From positions 1 through 36,569 of the forward strand of contig CBFHJH010000020.1 of NCBI GenBank assembly GCA_965656185.1: DNA of 36,569 nt, given 5' to 3'. Position numbers and translations under genes: made by a program. The notes beneath the pieces are model-generated. The model was given only the letters and a program-made list of their open reading frames with translations. It was not told the origin of the DNA and made no database searches. Positions 31,934-36,569 of this stretch are shown piece by piece; within the stretch, counting starts at the first letter, position 1; each line of letters begins with the position of its first letter. This DNA comes from Croceimicrobium sp965656185. GTDB taxonomy: Bacteria > Bacteroidota > Bacteroidia > Flavobacteriales > Schleiferiaceae.

Positions 31934-33185
31934 AAGCATATTCACCTTTTTACTTTTGATCTGGGCCTATTCGGCCGCAGCGATTACGCTCCTCATTCCC
32001 ATGGATGAAGAGAACCAAAAGCAACATCTCAAAGCTTATGGCATAGCTTATTATGCGCTCGAGCGCGGCGCCGAGGTAGAGTGGTTACTCAATTACCGCG
32101 GTGGTAGCTTTATGCTAGCTTTTGCGGAAGAGTTAAAATTAGAATGCCGTATTCGCAATGTAAGCTTTGAGGTAATCAGTGATAATAAAGCGCAGGCTAT
32201 TCGTGAAACTATTAGTTCTCCGGCAGTTAATCAATCGATCGTAAAGCTAGAGAAAGCACCGAAGATCGCGGTGTACTCCCCCAAAGGAAAGCAACCTTGG
32301 GACGACGCGGTGACCTTGGTACTTACTTATGCGGAAATCCCTTACGATATCATTTACGATGAGGAAGTACTAAATGATCTCTTACCGCGCTACGATTGGT
32401 TGCACTTACATCACGAAGATTTTAGTGGCCAATACGGTCGTTTCTACGCGGCCTTTCGCAATGCACCATGGTACATCGAGCAAAAACGTGAGCTCGAAGC
32501 CCTAGCCCAAAAACTAGGCTACCAAAAGGTGAGTCAGCTGAAATCGGCCGTAGCGGAGAAGATCCGTGAATACACGATAGGCGGTGGCTTTTTATTTGCT
32601 ATGTGTTCGGCCACCGATAGCTATGATATTGCCTTATCAGCTTACGGCGTGGACATTTGTGAACCTATGTTTGATGGGGATCCCGCGGAACCAAACTATC
32701 AGAACAAACTTGATTATTCGCGTACTATTGCATTCAAGGACTTCCGCTTAGTCGAAAACCCTAGTGTCTATGAGTTCAGCGACATTGATGTTACCAATAA
32801 TAGAAAGGTAAAGCCGGAAAACGACTTTTTCAGTCTCTTTGAGTTTTCTGCTAAGTGGGATATCGTTCCAACCATGCTTACGCAAAATCACGTGCAAGTA
32901 GTTAAAGGCTTTATGGGGCAAACTACCGCCTTTCGGCGCGATTTGATCAAGAGCGATGTTTTGATACTAGGCGAATTTAAAGCGGCTGGTGAAGCACGCT
33001 ATATTCATGGAGAACTCGGGCAAGGCACTTGGACCTTTTACGGCGGGCATGATCCGGAAGATTATCAACACCGTGTGGGGGATCCAAAAACAGAACTGGA
33101 GCTTTATCCCAATTCGCCTGGATACCGTTTAATTTTAAACAATATTCTTTTCCCGGCTGCTCGTAAGAAAAATCAGAAAACTTAG
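31908..33185 (+). CDS. Secreted conserved Bacteroidota protein ('AsnB-like'; GATase1/ThuA-like fold suspected)
   Basis: A 422-425-residue exported protein. Four ATG codons (31908, 31911, 31914, 31917) precede a signal peptide (KYPSKSIFTFLLLIWAYSAAA), so the exact start is ambiguous. Homologues beside dnaB in Flavobacteriia are often labelled asparagine synthetase B. Here there is neither an N-terminal catalytic cysteine nor an ATP-pyrophosphatase motif, so that label is unsupported. Instead, IAVYSPKGKQPWDDAVTLVL (about 115-134) and GGGFLFAMCSATDSYDIAL (about 222-240) recall the glutamine-amidotransferase-like/ThuA fold with a possible nucleophile elbow. DWLHLHHEDFSGQYG is a further conserved-looking motif. 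Function unknown. It overlaps dnaB by 26 bases and converges with the porin gene. Confidence 0.75.
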   Translation: MMMMKYPSKSIFTFLLLIWAYSAAAITLLIPMDEENQKQHLKAYGIAYYALERGAEVEWLLNYRGGSFMLAFAEELKLECRIRNVSFEVISDNKAQAIRETISSPAVNQSIVKLEKAPKIAVYSPKGKQPWDDAVTLVLTYAEIPYDIIYDEEVLNDLLPRYDWLHLHHEDFSGQYGRFYAAFRNAPWYIEQKRELEALAQKLGYQKVSQLKSAVAEKIREYTIGGGFLFAMCSATDSYDIALSAYGVDICEPMFDGDPAEPNYQNKLDYSRTIAFKDFRLVENPSVYEFSDIDVTNNRKVKPENDFFSLFEFSAKWDIVPTMLTQNHVQVVKGFMGQTTAFRRDLIKSDVLILGEFKAAGEARYIHGELGQGTWTFYGGHDPEDYQHRVGDPKTELELYPNSPGYRLILNNILFPAARKKNQKT

Positions 33186-35089
33186 TTAAAGAAGCGCCAG
33201 TTGATACCCACCCGGAACAAGCGATCATTGAGCGGAACATGAGGGGCGGCCCAATAATTATAAGGTGTGATACCTTCGGTTAGATTTTCCATCTTTAAGA
33301 AAAATATTGCCTTTCCCACTTTTAGGTGTGCAAAGGCATCAATGATCCAATAGTCGCCAATAGGATATTCATTGGCCAAGTAAAAACGTCCGGTGGCGGG
33401 CATATAAGAAGGACTAGCAAAACTAGAGAAGTAAGATGCCTCCAAACCTGTGAGTACCTTTAAGGCGCCATCAAAAAGGTCGAAACCAAAATAAAGGGAA
33501 TGTCGATTCACTAAATCTGGTAAGGGTAGATAATCGCCGCCACTTAAGGCTATTTGATAAGAGACTTGATTATCGAGATAGAGCCAATCCCAAAAGTCGA
33601 AGTTTTGGACTAGGTCAATGGATTGATAAGCCACTACCTCTGGGCTAACTGCTATGGTGGCGGTACTATCGAAATAGCTATAATTACTGGCCGTAAAGGT
33701 CCGAATACGGACATAATTCTCTTTCTGCCAGCGCAGTCCAAAGCGGATTTCATTGGTTAAGACCGGATCGAGGTCTCTATTCCAAATAAAATTATTCCCA
33801 AAGTATACTTGCTGATAAAGGTTGGGATGTTTGTTTTGAATCCGGTACTCTGCAAATCCTCGAATAGACCTAAATATCTTACCCTCAGCGGTGGCTTGCA
33901 AATCAAAGTTATTAGCAAATGGGCCACTAAATAAGTAAGAGGCTCGCGCGGTTAAGGAAAAATAATCTCGATAATTCCCATAGAGCGATCCATCTAAACC
34001 TAGTTGCTGCTGCTCCACATCTAAATGATCACGATTATGATAGCTGAAGTATTGATGCAACACCCCTGCATGAAGATTGAACTTACTCGTATCGCCGAAC
34101 TCCGTTTCTAAATAAAGCTTATTGGTGTAACTGGCCGTTGCCATCGAATCGGTATAACTTCCATCCAGATCGTAGTAGTAGTTATCATAATACTGATTAG
34201 TAGCCCCTTGATAAACTTGGGCATTGCGGCGATAGCGGAATTGATGACCTAACATTAGCTTTGAGCGCGACTCTTCCACTTTTGGGGCAGATTTAACCTC
34301 CGTGCTGTCCGGGTTCTGGAGGCTATCGAGGATCGGCGTAGCCTTCTTCCTCCTAAACAAACTAAAGAAATCGATCTTTTGATCGAGCCACAAGTCTCGG
34401 TGGAAAAGGATACGGTTATCGCCATCCAGATTAGTGTTTAAAAGCACTCGAGAGCTTTGTAGGTTTTCGGTAAAGATAGAATCGCCAATAATCCCACCAT
34501 TTTCTTGCAGCTCCATTTTCTCGCTAAGCACGTAGGCCTTGGCTAGGTATACCCCTTTCTTACTTCGGTAGTGGGTACTGAAAAGAAAATTGGCTTGTTT
34601 ATTCTGTTGCTGGTCGTAAAAACCCAGACTATTAAGACGTTTATATTGAATGGTTGCATTCCAACGCTCATTGATATTCTGACTATGAAGAATACGAAAT
34701 GCTTGACCTCTTTCGTAGCCTGCCAAGTAACGAGCATCGGTAATTGGTGAACGCGTTTGGTAAAAAGGCACTTGCGATGGTCGATGAAAATAAGGCTGGT
34801 AAGGACCTTGATCTTGGAGCGACCAGAAATCCCTCATATTGGGAATGAGTAGTCTATTCCGGGCGGAACCTAAATTACCCAGGCTCAGTTCACCAAAATT
34901 ATCGCGGTGCGCATTATTAAGTTGGTGATACCAATTCAAGTTGCTAAGGCTGGTATCTACAAAAAAATAGCCCTGTTGATCTAGATAGGTATATTGATGA
35001 CTAAAGCTAATCCTATCAGCGTCAGGAATGGGCTGTTGAGCCACGGCTGCTATGCTTATACAGAAGAATAGGACTAGCTTTTTTAACAT
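33182..35089 (-). CDS. Putative outer-membrane porin (Porin_10 / DUF4289 type)
   Basis: A 635-residue outer-membrane beta-barrel candidate. Signal peptide about 1-17 (MLKKLVLFFCISIAAVA). The sequence is dense in aromatic residues in alternating patterns (DYWIIDAFAHLKVGKAIFFLKMEN) and ends in a terminal aromatic strand, VGINWRFFN, with the final F-N pattern of barrels. The early LGNLGSARNRLLIPN and YERGQAFRILHSQNINERW segments resemble Bacteroidota 'putative porin' proteins. It lacks a TonB box and plug domain, so it is not a TonB-dependent receptor. Its stop codon shares bases with the convergent gene's stop (4-bp overlap at 33182-33185). Confidence 0.82.
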   Translation of the reverse strand: MLKKLVLFFCISIAAVAQQPIPDADRISFSHQYTYLDQQGYFFVDTSLSNLNWYHQLNNAHRDNFGELSLGNLGSARNRLLIPNMRDFWSLQDQGPYQPYFHRPSQVPFYQTRSPITDARYLAGYERGQAFRILHSQNINERWNATIQYKRLNSLGFYDQQQNKQANFLFSTHYRSKKGVYLAKAYVLSEKMELQENGGIIGDSIFTENLQSSRVLLNTNLDGDNRILFHRDLWLDQKIDFFSLFRRKKATPILDSLQNPDSTEVKSAPKVEESRSKLMLGHQFRYRRNAQVYQGATNQYYDNYYYDLDGSYTDSMATASYTNKLYLETEFGDTSKFNLHAGVLHQYFSYHNRDHLDVEQQQLGLDGSLYGNYRDYFSLTARASYLFSGPFANNFDLQATAEGKIFRSIRGFAEYRIQNKHPNLYQQVYFGNNFIWNRDLDPVLTNEIRFGLRWQKENYVRIRTFTASNYSYFDSTATIAVSPEVVAYQSIDLVQNFDFWDWLYLDNQVSYQIALSGGDYLPLPDLVNRHSLYFGFDLFDGALKVLTGLEASYFSSFASPSYMPATGRFYLANEYPIGDYWIIDAFAHLKVGKAIFFLKMENLTEGITPYNYWAAPHVPLNDRLFRVGINWRFFN

Positions 35090-35093
35090 GCTG

Positions 35094-35101
35094 CGAAGTT
35101 A
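35094..35101 (-). promoter_or_regulatory. Possible -7 box of the porin gene
   Basis: Minus-strand TAACTTCG, one mismatch from TAnnTTTG, only 4 nt before the ATG at 35089. Confidence 0.4.
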
Positions 35102-35211
35102 GCTTAATTGCTTAAAATGAATTTCATTTACTGGTTCAATAATGATACCATAAAACTAGCGAAGCACAGCTGATAAATTCAATCTTAGTACCTTGCTTGT
35201 AAATATTTTGA

Positions 35212-36138
35212 ATGAAAGCCCCTGCGTTGAATCTTTACTTTTTTCTAGGCCTGGTTCTTTTAGTTTTTACTAGCCCGAAATTAGAAGCTCAAAGCTATAT
35301 ACCTATGCTAGCTGAAAGAACTGAATGGCATCTTACCAGTTGTAATAACGGCTGCCTTACTGATAAATTCTATACCCGTAAGGACACTTTATACAATGGC
35401 TTTCACTATAATATTCTTGATGGCTTTCACTATCAATCGGGAGCTTTTTGGTTAAGAGAAGACAGTTTGGACCAGAAGGTTTACATCGCCCTTTGGCTCA
35501 ATAGCAGAACACCAGAAGAATACCTATTGTACGACTTCGCTCTAGAAGCCGGGGACTCCATTTTAATGCAAAACCCAATTAGTCCGTTTCCGGCTAACAA
35601 TGGCTATTACCGTTGTGATAGTGTTGTAGGCCGCACTCTTTTAGACGGTTTGGTACATCGTCATTATTATTTCTCGGCTAGCAGTGGAAATACCACTATA
35701 GAGCAGCCAATATGGGTAGAAGGCATAGGTTCATTGACCATGGTTAATGCTCCCGGAGGAAGTCCATCTTACCAAGGAGCCGGTCAATATTCTTGTGTTT
35801 TCAAAGAAAATAGTGGTTTAATCTACCAGAAACTAGATTCCATCAGTGCTTGTATTCCCCGCTACATAGGCTCAGAAGAAATACCTAAATCCCAAATCAT
35901 AAACCTAGCGGGCCTCATTGTAGGTGATCAGCTTACCCTTTCTGGTCTTCCCAGTGGCACTTATCGGTATGAACTGCAGAATTTAGCTGGCCAGAATCTT
36001 TTAGGAGGGAGGGCAGAGCTCAATAATGGATCCAGTCTGGTTTCTGATCTAAGTAGTCTAGGCACTGGTCTATACCAGATGGTAGTAGAAGATCTGCAAG
36101 AGCCTAAGCTTTATTATTTAATGCTGCTAAAAGAATAA
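35212..36138 (+). CDS. Secreted protein, probable T9SS cargo
   Basis: A 308-residue exported protein with a signal peptide (about 1-27, ending PKLEAQ). The mature part contains four or more cysteines (SCNNGC near 44-49, YRC, YSC, SAC) that could form disulphides, and aromatic-rich beta strands (DTLYNGFHYNILDGFHYQSG). It resembles Bacteroidota secreted proteins of unknown function. The last ~75 residues (LAGLIVGDQLTLSGLPSGTY ... GTGLYQMVV) look like a divergent T9SS type A sorting domain without the usual PNP entry. A -7-like string (TACCTTG, 35189-35195) lies upstream, and a short terminator follows the stop. Confidence 0.7.
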   Translation: MKAPALNLYFFLGLVLLVFTSPKLEAQSYIPMLAERTEWHLTSCNNGCLTDKFYTRKDTLYNGFHYNILDGFHYQSGAFWLREDSLDQKVYIALWLNSRTPEEYLLYDFALEAGDSILMQNPISPFPANNGYYRCDSVVGRTLLDGLVHRHYYFSASSGNTTIEQPIWVEGIGSLTMVNAPGGSPSYQGAGQYSCVFKENSGLIYQKLDSISACIPRYIGSEEIPKSQIINLAGLIVGDQLTLSGLPSGTYRYELQNLAGQNLLGGRAELNNGSSLVSDLSSLGTGLYQMVVEDLQEPKLYYLMLLKE

Positions 36139-36139
36139 G

Positions 36140-36160
36140 GGAAATCAGTTTCCTTTTCTT
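36140..36160 (+). terminator. Intrinsic terminator after the secreted protein gene
   Basis: GGAAA (36140-36144), loop TCAG, TTTCC (36149-36153), then TTTTCTT, directly after the stop at 36136-36138. The short stem can be lengthened with a bulged G. Confidence 0.5.
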
Positions 36161-36233
36161 ACAACGATCTACAATTATTTTGTCCTGCTCTTCTAATGCT
36201 AGCAATCGCTCTCCATTCTTAAATATAGCGCAT

Positions 36234-36266
36234 AAAAAAAGCCGCTACGATAAACGTAGCGGCTTT
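36234..36266 (-). terminator. rRNA operon terminator
   Basis: A 9-bp perfect stem GCCGCTACG/CGTAGCGGC (36241-36249 with 36255-36263) and a 5-nt loop. On the minus strand seven T residues follow (A-run 36234-36240). It sits about 10 nt downstream of the 5S rRNA 3' end. Confidence 0.95.
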
Positions 36267-36275
36267 GGATAAAGA

Positions 36276-36386
36276 TTGGCGACGACATACTCTCCCAGGT
36301 GTTACCCTAGTACCATCTGCGCTAGTGGGCTTAACTGCTCTGTTCGGGATGGGAAGAGGTGATCCCCACTGCCATAGTCACCATAA
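36276..36386 (-). rRNA. rrf: 5S ribosomal RNA
   Basis: About 111 nt on the minus strand with the conserved core CCCATCCCGAACAGAGCAG and TTAAGCCC, and the 3' segment GGGAGAGTATGTCG. The ends GGTGAC and GTCGCC pair to close helix I, which sets the ends to within a few bases. It lies downstream of 23S in the usual operon order. Confidence 0.96.
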
Positions 36387-36436
36387 ATCGTTAATATGAT
36401 CGACACATTGAGAGTAATGAATACATGGGATCGGCA

Positions 36437-36569
36437 TTTAAAAGCTTACGGGTAATTAGTACTACTCGGCTATGACATTACTGCCTTTACACCTGTAGCC
36501 TATCAACGTCCTGATCTCGAACGACCCTTAAAAGAAATCTCATCTTAGGGCGAGTTTCGCGCTTATATG
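36437..36569 (-). rRNA. rrl: 23S ribosomal RNA, 3' end (partial, continues beyond the right edge)
   Basis: The minus strand reads through conserved 23S 3' sequence: CGCGAAACTCGCCCTAAGAT, GATGAGATTTC, GGACGTTGATAGGCTACAGG and GTACTAATTACCCGTAAGC. The 3' end is estimated near 36437, where the terminal helix strand ends. A spacer of about 50 nt separates it from 5S. The 16S gene and most of 23S are outside the window. Confidence 0.95.

Noticed and set aside
1..36569. Defence island, prophage, CRISPR array or IS element
   Set aside because: No nuclease-helicase clusters, integrases, transposases, direct-repeat arrays or tRNA-flanked insertions are visible. The one secreted nuclease is a T9SS cargo.

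Overview
The window comes from a Bacteroidota chromosome, most likely order Flavobacteriales (a marine Cryomorphaceae/Schleiferiaceae-like lineage is a guess). The evidence is: many secreted proteins with C-terminal type IX secretion (T9SS) sorting domains; lipoproteins with the short Bacteroidota-style lipobox; TAnnTTTG -7 promoter boxes with no clear Shine-Dalgarno sites; and phylum-typical neighbourhoods (PASTA protein - T9SS protein - RluD; LptF/G - AccA; DnaB - 'AsnB-like' - Porin_10). It is ordinary chromosome. I see no phage, IS element, CRISPR array, integrase, toxin-antitoxin pair or defence island.

Layout. 1-1094 (minus): the start of a probable LytS-type sensor kinase, cut by the window edge, behind a LiaF-like membrane protein (envelope-stress module). 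1463-9225 (plus): large MscS channel with a TfoX-domain protein; surface glycosidase lipoprotein with a small alpha-helical protein; SBBP-repeat T9SS cargo; GNAT acetyltransferase; small membrane protein; DUF4287-DUF5655 protein. 9372-10151 (plus): another T9SS cargo, facing serC-serA (minus) across a strong bidirectional terminator. 12373-14281 (minus): hexapeptide acyltransferase, unknown secreted protein and 2[4Fe-4S] ferredoxin, divergent from a LuxC-type acyl-CoA reductase. The reductase is followed by PASTA protein, T9SS cargo, rluD, di-haem cytochrome c peroxidase and a DUF3592-like membrane protein with no obvious start codon. 20974-22703 (minus): rsmG and a family 2 glycosyltransferase, divergent from tgt - lptF/G-type permease - accA (plus). 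26004-30401 (minus): two lipoproteins and a T9SS-exported endonuclease I. 30422-33185 (plus): dnaB and the 'AsnB-like' secreted protein, convergent with a Porin_10 outer-membrane protein. 35212-36138 is a further secreted protein. The right end holds the 3' end of an rRNA operon on the minus strand: 23S 3' end, 5S and its terminator.

How the genes work together. Much of the region serves the cell envelope: lipopolysaccharide export, surface lipoproteins, T9SS cargo, porin and mechanosensitive channel. The rest is housekeeping: serine synthesis, fatty-acid synthesis, tRNA and rRNA modification, and replication.

Points most worth a second look: (i) DnaB ends in an acidic tail resembling the SSB C-terminal tip, and the same DNA supplies four consecutive ATG codons that start the next gene; (ii) Tgt lacks all three zinc-binding cysteines; (iii) consensus -7 boxes lie 4-6 nt from several start codons, suggesting leaderless mRNAs; (iv) two divergent -7 boxes face each other 3 bp apart between the ferredoxin and acyl-CoA reductase genes. 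I did not find a convincing new multi-gene system.
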